Below are positions 45,389-57,695 of a DNA stretch of 64,000 nt, in pieces. Under the pieces are notes generated by a model. That model saw only the letters and a program-made list of their open reading frames with translations, did not search any database and was not told where the DNA came from. Each line of letters begins with the position of its first letter. Positions within the stretch are counted from its first letter, which is position 1. The position numbers and the translations under genes were made by a program. Source of the DNA: Tieghemostelium lacteum (lineage: Eukaryota; Evosea; Eumycetozoa; Dictyosteliales; Raperosteliaceae); assembly GCA_001606155.1 (NCBI GenBank), contig LODT01000011.1:62001-126000 (forward strand), in the 5' to 3' direction.

Positions 45389-48300
45389 TTACAAAATTGA
45401 TTGATAAAAAGTAGTTGATATTGAATTTGGGTATTTAAATTTTCGCAAATTTACAAATTGCCATTCATTATCAGATAGTATTGAAACTTTTAGAGAGGTA
45501 TACCATGTTTTAAAATAGATTTCAAAAGAGCCAATATTTGTAGTTTCATTCAATTTATCAAAAATGGACTGCACCAAATCAATAGACAATGATTTTGGTA
45601 GACCTAAACTCAATGACATTTTCATGGTTTGAAATTGATTGGTAAATTCAATCAATGGTATAACATGACTGTGATCACTGAGTACAAATGAAATCTCATC
45701 TTTTGCATAAGAAAGAGGTGTTTGATAGAACTTAAGCATACTCTTTAAATCCAGTTCATCATCTGCCATTGTAATAGTAACCATTGAAAAACCATCAAAA
45801 TAGTCAAAACAAGGTGTTGCTAATAATTGAAATTTTGGTAGTTTTCTAGTACTATTGATAACATTTTGATTATTACTTGTATTGTTAATATTATTGTTGG
45901 TTGGTAATGTTGGATTTTGGAATTTTGAAATTAGTGGTGCTAATGTACAATTATTTATATTACTATTTAGATTGATTTTAATTAACTCTAGGTTAGGAAG
46001 TGTATCTAAACTGAGAATGGACTCTAAGACAATTCTCCAGTCTTGCTTGATAAATATTAATTCTAGTGATTTTAGGTGTGGACAATGTTTGAATATACTT
46101 ATGTAGCTTTCAGGTAGACATCGATCAATGGTCATTTCTAAATGCTTGATTTTAGTATTTCTATTTAACCGCATACCAAAGTAATTAACTGATATTGAAA
46201 GTGATTCCACCCGATTATAAATCAATCTTTCAATAATCTGGGGATTATTAATTAGATTGACTTGATTCATTGACATTACTTTTGGATAATCTCTCATTAG
46301 ACTATATTCATTATCAATATTTAATTTATACAAGCTAATTAAATCTATATAGTTTACCAACGAATCCTCATCATAGTAGTCCAAAAGTATTTTAGCAGTA
46401 ATATCAAACCATTGCTTACAAACCAAGGCCAATTCAATTTTCTCAGGACTTTCTATAGTTCGATCATATAAAAAGTGATGTATTATTCTGGTTATAATGA
46501 TTTTTGATAATGATTTGCCATTAGAGTTACTGATTATACTACCACTACTACTACTAATTGACAATTGTGAATTATTATACTTTTCAATTTGTAATTGTCG
46601 TTTTTCTCTACAATAGCTGACTTGGTTTACTATATTCTGAGGTAACTCAAAATAAAACTGTTTAAATAATTTTGATTTTTCAAAACCTCTACCCCTAATA
46701 ACTTGATCGAGATTAGAAATAAACTCTTCATTGTTTCTGATAGTAATTTCATTCCTGTAGATACTATCAGTGATATTGTGATAGTATTTCTTTATAATTT
46801 CCATTGGCTCTGTACATTTACTGAATAATAAATACAATGACAGTTCACAATACTTTAGAATGTGTTCTGAACCTTGATCATAGATTTTAAATAATTTCTC
46901 CAAAAGACTGAGATCTTTATAGTTTTTGGCAATGATTTGGTATCCTTTATCACCATATTTAGAGAAATCTCTAATTATATATACAATCATATCATAACTA
47001 TGAAATTTATCAAATCTATCTATACAATGATTTTCAACTTGTTCTGGTTTATACTGGTTCATTAATAGTAATAAATTGGATACTGAATTACTATAGAGTT
47101 CTTCTTTATCATCTATAGCCTGTATAAACATATTCCAAAACATATCAACAGAATCAGGAACCATTTTCAATAGAATTCTAGCTGAATCTTTAAAATCAAA
47201 GACACAGTTGATAATATAGTTACGTGAATCTGTATTCATACTATAAACATTGACAATCTCTGTAGATAGTGACTCTATCTTATCCAAAACCAATTGTCTA
47301 GTACCACTAACTTGTATAGCCTTTATCGTGGCAAATATCTTATTCAGACTACCAACTACCAAACTATTAATAGAATTGAGTGTCTTTACAGTTAAATCAC
47401 CAACCATTTGTACAGATTGTGAGAATTCTATAACCATTTCCAAACTCTGAGATAAAGTATAATCAGAATAGCAATCAAAACTAAACTCACTGTCTTTTAG
47501 TTTCATTTTGGATAAATGTTTTCTAATGACTGCCAATTCTGTTGGATCTGATCTATCAAAGAATTTAAATAGCATTGAATGACTATTCAAAGACTTGTTG
47601 TATTTCAATATATTAGATTCAAACATTTCTCTAATTTTGTGTTTTTGTTGCATTGATTCTCTGGGTAGTCCAATAAACAATAAATAATAATACTGTGCCA
47701 TTGCATCTTGTGATGCTACATATACCATCAATGTTTGAAAATACGGTGTAATATCATTAAATTTAGTGAATAACTGATTCTTTATCCCCCAACTTAATTC
47801 ACTATGATTTAATATTATATCACATAAAAACCTATCATCATATATCAAAAATTTAAATTAATAAAATAATTCATATAAAATTTCAATAAAATTATAACAC
47901 ATACCTATCAATAGTTGTACATGTTAAATTTAATAATTCTTTCCATAATATTATACCAATACATGTACTGTGTATATATGAGAATTCAAATTCATCACTT
48001 GATCCATCAAATTCAAATATAGAATTTAAATTATCAATAAGATATTGATTTGCAAGATTACTTAATCTATCCATATAGTGACTGTAGAATGAGTATATTA
48101 TATTATCTAATTTCCTTCTCTTTAGTTATTTGATATCATAAAGAATTAGTTATAATGTTTTGAAATTTGCGAATTTATCGAATGAATATACTTACAAAAC
48201 AAAAGAGAATTAACTCATTATAATATTCAATAGGTTTAGTTGGATCGATTTCATCTTTTTGAATATCTCTAATGTGATATTTAAGTTGTTTGGTTACATA

Positions 48301-49071
48301 GTTTTGGTTAATGAGTATAACTAGTGCGTCTAATGAAATCTTTTCAGAAGATCTACCAATCATTTCAATAATGATTTTAGTGTTGATTCTAAATGACTTT
48401 GTACCTAATTTCTCATGAATTTTTACAATTTCATTTAATACTCTCTGTATAGCTTCATTTGATACTCTTCTGTTGATTGATGATGTATAGGGATAGAATT
48501 GGATAGATTCGTAAATCCTCTGAATGATATCATATACCTCTAAATCAGTTGTTATTCTTTCAAAAACTGAATCTAAATATGGATGTTTATAAGTTGATAG
48601 TAAAATAAACATATAACTTATCAACCTCTGTCTTTGACTATCAGAATCAATCCATTGTGTAAATTCTATATATTTATGAGTATTTATAAGTATGTGCTTG
48701 AAATTACTTGTATATCAATACGTACTGTTATATCTATAATCATTATGTAAGGTATCAATGATAACAATGAGAGGTAATAGATAATTGGCTTTGAGTACCT
48801 CTGAATTGTTGTTTTTTGAGATATCATCACATTCATTCAATAATATTTCATCAGTAGTTTCCGCCCATTGATAGAAATTATCTATCAATTCATGATAGTC
48901 GTCAAACGACAAATCATGAATTCTCTGAATTTCATTATCAATATTACAACTACATGATTCATCACTAAAATAATCTATATCCTCTCCACAATAAAAACAA
49001 CCTTCATGTCTTAAATGTATTTTAATATTCCTATTTCCATAGAATGCTGTGAAATATTTAAAATATTGCAT
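45389..49071 (-). CDS. Four-exon Cys-rich / F-box-like protein, paralogue B
   Basis: Exons 49071-48726, 48665-48196, 48119-47905 and 47831-45389 (3474 nt, 1157 residues). Intron phases are 1, 0 and 2, the same as in paralogue A. Landmarks shared with A: C25-x2-C28...C40-x-C42, FYQW, the exon-2 start KFTQWIDSDSQRQR (A: KFNVWMDSKNPRQR), exon 3 QYLIDNLNS (A: KYLIENMNS), and exon-4 start RFLCDII. Around residue 787 is an F-box-like segment (ESPEKIELALVCKQWFDITA) followed by leucine-rich strands (SLSISVNYFG, HLKSLELIFI). It may act as a ubiquitin-ligase adaptor, which is inferred only from that segment. The gene is flanked by two direct LINE copies. Confidence 0.82.
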
Positions 49072-49314
49072 TTTGCAATTCTACATTCTGTTACCAAAAA
49101 ATAAAAATAAAAAAATTATTAATTTTTTATTTTAAAAATTTTGAATAAATAAGGGGATAATAAATGATGTTTCAAGGTCATATTCTGAATGGTGAACAGT
49201 CATATAAAAAAGTTTGTTTTGGGTCTGGAGAGATATGATGATACAAATTGTGCACTGATAGAATATGTAGACTTTTATGGTTGATATATTTCTGAGATTG
49301 TTTTAAATATATAC
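49072..49314. other. Short gap upstream of paralogue B
   Basis: Promoter region of paralogue B squeezed between its start codon and LINE E. The end of LINE E lies about 245 bp from the ATG. Confidence 0.4.
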
Positions 49315-50285
49315 TTTTTTTTAAATTTTAATTATACTGAGGGGTCTAACAAAGCCGACATCAGTTGTTTTTATTTATATTTTGTTTGTAGGTATTGTTG
49401 AATTTGAGTATGGAGAGATTGATTTAGTCTAGATCCCTGTTTATTTGGAGTTTCAGAATTTTGTCTTAAAGGAGTTCTTTTTCTAGGTGGATTATATTTA
49501 GGATTTGGTTAAGGGAAGGTATTTTGATTAAATTGGATGTATCCGAGTTTGAGAATGATGTCCATTTGTTCCAAATTGATTTGAAGGTGATGGCGATCAG
49601 GTTGATTATAAATATGGTATTTCAAATAGTAACTATTGTAGATGTTGAGAATTGAAGTAGGAGTCCATTCAATATCTTTGATTCGGAAATATTTGATTGT
49701 GTTTTTGAATTGATGAGTGTATTCAGTGGTTGTTAGACATTCAAAGAAGAGGTGGAGATAGATTCAGAGTCTGTGTTGCATAAGGTGCACTTTTTGTTAG
49801 ATTAGTCTAATGGAAGAGATTTGGTTATTAAACGGAATATTATGTTGTGGTGGTTTTGATCTTTAACTTTTCTAATTGTTAAGAGTAGTTTGGTACTGTT
49901 GAAATGTAATTTTTTTTCCATTTTTAGTTGGGAAGGGGTAGGATTATAGACGGAGGAGGTTTGATAATAACTATTGGAAGAAGATGAATAAATTCACCTT
50001 GGGTTGGTAATTATTGGTTTGAGGTTGTTTGGATAGGTCTTTTTTATATTTGATGTATAGATAAAGATGGTAGTGTTGTGTGGTGAAATTTTTGTAGTTA
50101 ATTTGGAAGATAGGGTTGTCATTAATTGAAAAGAAGTTTGTAGGGGAATTGGTGACCTACCTCTTTTGAGTGATTGAAGATAGGATCAGGGTATTGGTTT
50201 AGTTCATAGTTTGGATTTGATTTTATTCTAGCTAAGAGGCAGTCTTTTTGGATATTTGATTCTTTTGAGAATTCTGTTATGCTAC
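49315..50285 (-). mobile_element. LINE fragment E (longest copy)
   Basis: The longest copy of the family, close to 1 kb. On the minus strand it keeps SNIQKDCLLARIKSNPNYELN, a KEVGHQF-type segment, NYKNFTTQHYHLYLYIKYKKDL, the HHNIIF/zinc-binding part and the 3' tail with TGATGTCGGCTTTGT. Stops occur throughout. It shares the 3' variant with LINE D and has the same orientation. Confidence 0.72.
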
Positions 50286-51580
50286 TTTAGTATTTAAAAT
50301 TGGTAGGGTTCCATTGGTAAATTTTTTTGGATTACCACTGGTATTAAAGTATCCAAAGAATCTAATAAAATATAGTAGAATATATATTCAAGTATTTGCA
50401 ATTGTTTTCCTTTTTAATACAATTTTTAAAATAATTTTTGAAACTATCAAAAATACTAACAATTCCTAAATCAACAATAAAATAATACTAAACCTATCAA
50501 ACAGAAATATTACTATATTTGTAATATATTAATTTTATTTGTCCAAGTATCCAGTTCTAAAATGGAATATAAACCTAAGCCATCCTACAATATTTGATTA
50601 ACTAAAATTGAATTCTTTATTTAAAAATAGCATAATTTTGTTGTTGTATACTCACATAATTTCTTTACTGCTATTTAAACAATGATAGTGAAAGCAGAGA
50701 TGTTAATAATTAATTAGTGATAATCTTTTAGTAGCTATGCAACCAAACTACTGAAAATAATTAAATATTGTAGTTCAATTAAAAGAACATCATAACAATA
50801 ATAATTTCCAAGCACCATCAAAACTTAACAATCTACTGAATTTCAATACAATAAGAATAAAAAGTTATCAATAACAGTTGAAATAGTAGGTATATCAATA
50901 AAAGTATACTTGAACATTATCTTTATATTCTATATCAATAATTGAATAAATAATTTGAAATTTTCTGATATTGTAGTTGGGTACTCAATGAAACTAAAAG
51001 ACATTTGTAAAGTTATGGCTAGATTGGATATAATTCATTGATTCTAGTAAGTCACAGTTCTGAAACTAGATTGAAATGGACTTAAAAAATTCCAAGTTTA
51101 ATTATTTTAAAAACTATAGAAATGAGATAGGGTCTATAACTTCACTATATATTCCATTTATCCAAGATGGTATTAGTGATTTTACAGGTACTGATGAATC
51201 TACATTTTCTGAATGAATATGACTAAATTAAAGTTAGTCTATAATACCATTAAACAAATTCTACAATTTTTCTAAATACTGACCCACCTTTGAATTTTTA
51301 TAATGAATATATTTAGTGAAACTATTGCCATTCCAACTGAAAATGATAACTTTTATGGACAAATGATATAAACTATTTCTTTAATAATAATATTAATTCT
51401 TAGAGTTAAATAGTGGTGGAACTATTATAACAATACCTGTGGATTATCGAAAACAAATTATACGTAACCAAATGTTAAGTTTTTACTTCAGCTTTAAATA
51501 ATAATACAATTGTATTGATATTTTTTTAGACTTTTAAATCTTTGCATTTATTTTTAGGTTTATAAAATTGATGGACAAAG
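50286..51580. other. 1.3-kb gap; hairpin-repeat relic at its left end
   Basis: 50288-50350 matches the 14866-14990 repeat (tttaaaattggta, ttggattaccactggtattaaag). The rest is AT-rich with no ORF of note and nothing recognised. Confidence 0.4.
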
Positions 51581-51663
51581 CAATGAAGGAGGGGTATCCA
51601 CTACGCAGAAGGGATATATCGGATATTAGGTATCATCCTCTTATACCTCTTTTCCTTATCATG
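51581..51663 (-). mobile_element. SINE-like repeat copy 4 (partial)
   Basis: Reads on the minus strand as GATAAGGAAAAGAGGTATAAGAGGATGATACC to CTTCTGCGTAGTGGATACCCC. It keeps the A-box-like GCGTAGTGG and lacks the first 30 or so bases of the family. It lies about 35 bp from copy 5 in the same orientation. Confidence 0.6.
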
Positions 51664-51698
51664 CTATAGTATAAAGTATACCCTAAGTGATTTCTGCA

Positions 51699-51808
51699 AT
51701 GAAGGGAGGAGTATAACCACTACGAAAAAGGGAATAATAGGATACTAGGTATCATCCTCTTATGCCTCTTCTCCTTATCATAAAACCTTCTGGTTTCTTT
51801 CATTACAT
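51699..51808 (-). mobile_element. SINE-like repeat copy 5
   Basis: On the minus strand it runs ATGTAATGAAAGAAACCAG through AGGCATAAGAGGATGATACC to TTCGTAGTGGTTATACTCC and CCCTTCATTGCA. It is full length, in tandem with copy 4. Confidence 0.66.
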
Positions 51809-51849
51809 CTTCATTCACTCAATTCTTTTTATCTATAATTATCGTATTC

Positions 51850-52048
51850 AAACTAAATGGACATCCATCTCAAAAATGGACCTTTCCAACATATCAAAAT
51901 TCCAACCATCAACCAAATTCTAAGAATAATACAACTAGAAAAGGAATTTACTTAAAGACAAAATACTTCAAGTGCAATCAAAAATCAACAGGACAAAATC
52001 TATCCTCTAATCTACAAATTCAACAACACATACAAACAAAATTTGGGT
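51850..52048 (+). mobile_element. LINE fragment F
   Basis: A plus-strand piece: AAATGGACATCCATCTCAAA, the NHQPNSKNNTTRK-coding stretch, and the segment ending CATACAAACAAAATTT. It stops short of the 3' tail and poly(A), so it is truncated on both sides. Confidence 0.65.
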
Positions 52049-52656
52049 TAGACATTACTGAGGAAGACACAAAGTTATCTATATGTATTGGAGTGCCCAA
52101 TTTTACATCAAATCATTCAAGTCCTCTAATGGTATAAAACATAGACTACAACTATCCAACATTCAAGAAAACTTTTTAATGATATAAACTCTATATCTGT
52201 GAATCTTTGCATATTGTTTAATTCTACTTTCATATTGTACAATTAATTCAAGGTGATAATATCTGTAATAATTTTAAAATATGGGAATTCTTTTATATTC
52301 ACCATGATTAAAAATTGGTAATTGCAAGTATAGATTAATTGCATTCTATAGAAATTTAATAATTTTAAAATTTATTTTTAATTCCGAAAAACTGGCTATT
52401 CGTAACGCAACAAGTTCAAAAAATTCAGATATTTTTGTGGAATAATCTACGTGGAATAAATTAATTCAGAGTTCACAATGGAATTAAAACTTTTGAAATT
52501 TCTGTATTATAAACCGGTTAAATAGATATAATATGATATTTGTGTTATCTTGGGAATTGTTTTTTGAAGTTTATGATCGAATGTCTTCCATTTCTTTACT
52601 GTTTAAATTTTTAAAAAAAAAAATCATTGTTTTTTAATAATATATATATTATCGGG
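52049..52656. other. Intergenic, no gene seen
   Basis: About 600 bp of AT-rich DNA that must hold the promoter of the MFS gene. No other feature. Confidence 0.4.
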
Positions 52657-54303
52657 ATGGAATACAGTAATGAAAAAATAGAACATTCTGAAATAAACAA
52701 TTTAATTACTGATAATTCTACACAGGAAATATATCAACCTGACGATAGTGACGACGAAGTCACTAGTCAATCGAATTTGTCAATACAAGAAAGTGGTAAA
52801 CAATACCAAAATGTAAATAGCAGTAGTATTAATATTATAACACCAGATGGAGATAATGAAATTCATAAAGATAATGAACATCAGTCAAGTTCTTCACCAG
52901 CATATGTGTTAACTAGTGGTGGCAGTACTTTACATGAAAATGAAGATGAAGAACTGAACGAACATGATTTTATATCGGAAGGCGGTAACCACGGAAGTAA
53001 TAGATTTAAACCAAATAATATCTATGAAAATATATTAAATTATTCTTCAAAAATGTGGGTGAATGCTGGTATCTATAAAAAGGAATTACTTTTAACCACA
53101 TCTTATCTATTGTGTTTTGTGGCTTTAGGTATAAGTGTTGGTAGTTTAGGTCCTACACTATTGGCTCTAGCCGAAAACACAAATTCAACATTGGATAAAG
53201 TTGGTTATTTCTTTAGTTCACGTGGTGCTGGTTATTTTGTAGGTTCATTTTGTGCAAGAATATTCGATAAGGTAAAGAATGGAAACTATGTAATTGCAGC
53301 TGCTGTAATTTTAATGGCATTATCTTTGTTTACTATACCTCTTGTAAAAAATATTTGGGTGTGTGGTTTGGTTTTTGTTATAGAGGGTTTTGCAGCTGGA
53401 TTTCTTGACAGCGGTCTAAATGCAATGATTGTATGGGTATGGAAGGAATCTGTAAATCCATTCATGCAATTACTACATTTCTCATTTGGTGTCGGTGCAT
53501 TCCTTGCACCATTGGTTATCAGTCAGTTAGTGTCTTATTCACTGGTTACTCAGTATATGGTACTTGCTGTAATCATGGGTGCTGGCGGTTTAATGATTAT
53601 TTTCCTACCGTCTGCAGTTATACCAAGTAATGAAGAATCTTCAGATGGTGAAGAAATATCACGACGTGAAAAACGATTAGGTGTTGAGGTCGTTGCTTCT
53701 ATTGCTTTCTTTTTGTTTTGGTATGTAGGTTCTGAAGCTGGGTTTGGTGGATGGCTTTCAAGTTATAGTCAATTGAATTTGGGATTCACTGATAAGCAAG
53801 GTGCATTAATCACCTCACTATTCTGGGGAACATTTACTCTTTTTAGATTTATAGGTGTTATCATGTCACTTGTTATGACACCGCAACAAATGGTGGTCTT
53901 GGATACCTGTGTATGCTTTTTCTTTAGCATCTTATTGATACTATTCCAGAAATCTGCAACTGTATTGTGGATTAGTACTGCTGGTTTGGGTATTGGTTTG
54001 GCATCTATATTCCCAACTGCATTCTCGTTACCTCAGAATCTTGGTTTTAAAGTTACAGGTGAGAGTACTTCCTATATGGTTATTGGTGCCACTTTAGGTG
54101 AATTAACAATTCCTTGGCTAATTGGTGTAATGCAACATAATATAGGTCATCATACCCTACCTTTTGTAGTACTAGGAACATTAATTATATCATTAGCAAT
54201 TTATATTGCAATTAATATCCGAGCTAAATATATCAGAGCAACTGATAAACAACAAGATTTTAAATTATCATTTTCAACTCCACTTGAATTATTAAAATCA
54301 TAA
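52657..54303 (+). CDS. MFS transporter, MFSD4/NaGLT1-like
   Basis: 548 residues from the ATG at 52657 (MEYSNEKI); the ten codons before it begin at a TTG. A polar, acidic cytosolic start of about 130 residues is followed by 12 membrane helices in two groups of six with a hydrophilic loop between (VIPSNEESSDGEEISRREK). Family landmarks are ISVGSLGPTLLALAENTNSTLDKVGYFF in pieces, FDKVKNGN after helix 2, GFLDSGLNAMIVWVW, and MQLLHFSFGVGAFLAPL. This pattern is that of the MFSD4 group, which includes the Na-dependent sugar carrier NaGLT1. Substrate cannot be fixed from sequence. Probably plasma or vacuolar membrane. Confidence 0.85.
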   Translation: MEYSNEKIEHSEINNLITDNSTQEIYQPDDSDDEVTSQSNLSIQESGKQYQNVNSSSINIITPDGDNEIHKDNEHQSSSSPAYVLTSGGSTLHENEDEELNEHDFISEGGNHGSNRFKPNNIYENILNYSSKMWVNAGIYKKELLLTTSYLLCFVALGISVGSLGPTLLALAENTNSTLDKVGYFFSSRGAGYFVGSFCARIFDKVKNGNYVIAAAVILMALSLFTIPLVKNIWVCGLVFVIEGFAAGFLDSGLNAMIVWVWKESVNPFMQLLHFSFGVGAFLAPLVISQLVSYSLVTQYMVLAVIMGAGGLMIIFLPSAVIPSNEESSDGEEISRREKRLGVEVVASIAFFLFWYVGSEAGFGGWLSSYSQLNLGFTDKQGALITSLFWGTFTLFRFIGVIMSLVMTPQQMVVLDTCVCFFFSILLILFQKSATVLWISTAGLGIGLASIFPTAFSLPQNLGFKVTGESTSYMVIGATLGELTIPWLIGVMQHNIGHHTLPFVVLGTLIISLAIYIAINIRAKYIRATDKQQDFKLSFSTPLELLKS

Positions 54304-54362
54304 AAACTAGTTATAACTTTACATATATTTATATTTAATCTCCTACAACTAGAATATTTTAT

Positions 54363-57313
54363 TCAAATCCCCCAATTATTATTATTACTATAATTATAGT
54401 TATTTTGATTATTTTGGTTATTAAATTGTAGGTTGTTTGTATTCATATTCATATTATTATTATATGTAGATTGCATATTCATTGGTTGAAGTAAATCATT
54501 ACCAAAGCTATTCAAAGCATTATTTGTAGAATTGATTGTATTGTTTGAAAAGTTATTATAATTGTTACTTTGGTTATTATAATTCACGAATGAGTTATTA
54601 TTCATGTTACTGTATGAAGAAGTTGAGGAAGTAGTGCTGGTGTTATTCATAACATTAGTTGGTTGTAAAACATCACCAAACCCACTTGGTTGTTGAAGAG
54701 GTAGTGATATATTATAATTTGGTTTAGATGGTTTCATTGTATTGGAGGTTGTGATTGTTGGTTGTAAAACATTTTGCGATGTCAATGTGGATTCAAAATG
54801 TGAAGAACCACTATTTGAAATGGAGCTATTATTCATTTTTAATGAACTATTTGGTGATGATAAATTTGGTAATTGGATGGAAGAAAATGCATTATTGTTA
54901 CTACTACTATTACTTGGTGGAGGAAGTATAGTTGATTGTGGCGATGTATTGTTACTACTACTATTACTTAAAATAGGTTTTTGTGATGAAAATGGTAATG
55001 ATATATTTATACTAGAGTTATTGTTACTACTATTGAAACTTGTGAAATCTGGTGAATCCAAATTGGATTTTGTTATTGAATTGCTATTACTACTAATAGA
55101 TGTTGTACTCATACTAGTTGATATTGTGTTTACTGATTGTTGATTAGGTGAATTTACACTAACAAAATTATTAAAAGGGTTGTTAGTTATAGGGTTGTTA
55201 TTAAAGTTGGCTGCCACTGTAACTGGAATTGGAGCCATTGGTTTTAATGGTTGTTGAACTGATAATACTGGTACTGATGAAGAGGTGGAATGTGTAATTG
55301 GTGAATCTATAGAATTACTAAACTGTTCCATAACAACTTCACTTGGTGATTGTGGTTCTTTTTTGGTGGTATATCGATGTAGATTATTTAATTCATTTAA
55401 TCTCTCTGATTCATATGTTGTCAGAATCTCTTTGACAACTTTCATTATAGATTGGAATTGTTGAATATCTAAATGTTTATCAGCTGATATTTGCATGAGT
55501 GCCGGTAATACCTTTAATGCCAATAGCTCACCACCAAGTTTCTTTGAGATTGCTGAATAGGTTTGAACAAGTGCCTCTAGAATCTGAGGTGAATTATCAT
55601 TAGATATAATTTTTTCCAAATTTGGAATAAGTACATCTATTAATGTTCTTTTTTCCATTTGAGGTACTAATTGAGTTAACCAATTGATGGCATTGGATCT
55701 TATATGAATTGGGAATGTATTTCCAATTAGATTACCAAGTCTTGGAATTACACCAACTCCAATGATATCCGAGTCTAAAAACTTGAATATCAATTGTGCA
55801 CTAGTAAGACACTGGAATATCAACTCTTGGGTAGGTCCACATAGTGTACCTAATACCACTGGTACCAAATAAGACTTTACCTGATCCAATGAAGCCTTTT
55901 GAATAAACAGAGGTATATTAGAAAGTATACATGACAGAACCTCTGCTTTAGGGTTTGTATTTTGGAAAATTGGTGCAAGACTTGGCATTACCTTACTCTG
56001 AAAAGTTTCTTTTTTCACATGGTTATTCGAAATTAATAAAATGCAAGGTAGACATACATAGACTAGTCTTTCATTTACCAGTTCCTGTAGTAGAACTGGT
56101 AGAATGTAATTTGTCTGTATTCGTGCTGAAAACTGTGTCATTATATTCAATAAACCACGATAAAATTGTAGTTTAGATTCCTCTTCCTTCTGAGTTATAT
56201 TAACTAGATATACCATAGATTTAGTGAGTATATCTTGAAAATATCCAGATTTAAAAAAATTCTCTAAAGTTCCTCTAAACCCTGGATCTGCTAATAGAAT
56301 TGAACAAACTCTTGCACTATCGAAATTAGAAGATACCCTAGCACATAGGGATTTAAGTTCATCTAATTTCATTTTATAGTATGGTATAACACCTAGTTTA
56401 GTTATTTGATGTTGATCATCGTAATCCATATTATTACCACTACCTCCTGCTGATATCTCACCAGTTAGAATCGATAGATTTCCAATAAGCCTACCAATAC
56501 TAAACAAATCAGAATTATAATCAAACTTCTTTTCATAGATAAATTCTGGAGGTAGATAAGATAGAGATGGTAGAATAGTGTGTGCATCTTGGTATTGGTA
56601 ATCATGAAAATCCTGTAATGATAAACCTTGTATAGGTTCCTGTTGCTCAATGGGACATGTGAAACCAAGCCCTGCTAATTTCCATTTCAGTGAACGACTA
56701 ATGAATATAGATTCAGGTGACAGATTACGATGTAATAGTTTAGCTGTAGAATTTAGGAAATTTAAACCCTCTAGTATCTGAAAGATACCAGATTTGACTT
56801 CCAACTCTTCAAATGTGAAATCTTTTAGTTTATAACCCTGTTCAGTTAAAGAGCCTGAATCTCTCTTTGATGTCTTTCTAGAACGATATTGTATAATCAA
56901 ATCCTCTAAACTTGCCAATACAGGTTCAGTTGCATAATAAATATGCGTCTTTGTCTCTTCCATAACACCAACAACACTCAACATTGCAGGATGTCTTAGT
57001 CTCTGTAAGGTTTGAGCTTCTTTCTTTACAAATGAATATATTGAATCTATTTGACTTTTAGTCATACCCTGTTGTTTCTCATATTGTTTTTTTTCAAATA
57101 CCTATAAAACCTAAATATTAATATTCCACTCACCCTAATAAAGCTAAATTGTATAATTCTTACAAATAAAGAACATTCTTCATTTGATGATTTCTTTATA
57201 CCATCATGAACTTTATAGAATTTAGTACGTGTTGTCTTCTCTTTAATATCATAATCTTTAAATGGTGAAATTAAACTAGTTGTTGTCCCCAATAATCCTC
57301 TTAATTTATCCAT
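54363..57313 (-). CDS. SCY1-like pseudokinase (SCYL2 type)
   Basis: Exon 1 is 57313-57164 ([17 protein letters not shown]). A phase-0 intron leads to exon 2, 57101-54363, for 962 residues. The join reads [14 protein letters not shown], matching the SCYL2 N-lobe. The kinase-like domain (about residues 1-300) has HRN instead of HRD and GLGF in place of DFG, so it is a predicted pseudokinase. HEAT-like helices follow (about 330-560, e.g. [23 protein letters not shown]). The last 350 residues are Asn/Ser-rich with short QP-x-N, LQPTN and NPFNNF motifs, the NPF being a known EH-domain ligand. Family role: clathrin-coated vesicle traffic between Golgi and endosomes. It diverges from the LTA4H gene. 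Confidence 0.87.
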
Positions 57314-57695
57314 AGATTTCAAAATGAACCTTTTGTTCTTCCTGTTCACAATAGGTTGATACAACACCAAAAAATTAAAAATTTTATAAAATATTTTGTT
57401 CTACGAATTATTTGAAATACTAGTAAATTAATTGATGTGCATCTTGATTTGTCTTGAAATATCTCTCAGTTAACGTAAAAATCAATACATAAATAATTTC
57501 TTCTTAAAGGAGTTTAAAAATTAAATAATTTAGGAAATTTGAATTAATGTGTATTAAAAAAGAGTTATTTCGAAATAGATATTCTAGAATTCATATTTTA
57601 ATTAATTAAGTCAATTCATTTAGACGAAAAACAGGGAGAAATTAATGGAATCATTTGGAAAAAGTCAAATGACTGGGATTTTTTTTTTTTTATAA
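57314..57695. promoter_or_regulatory. Shared divergent promoter, SCYL2-like / LTA4H
   Basis: 382 bp between two divergent starts, with A/T runs including T11 right before 57690. No motif assigned. Confidence 0.45.
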
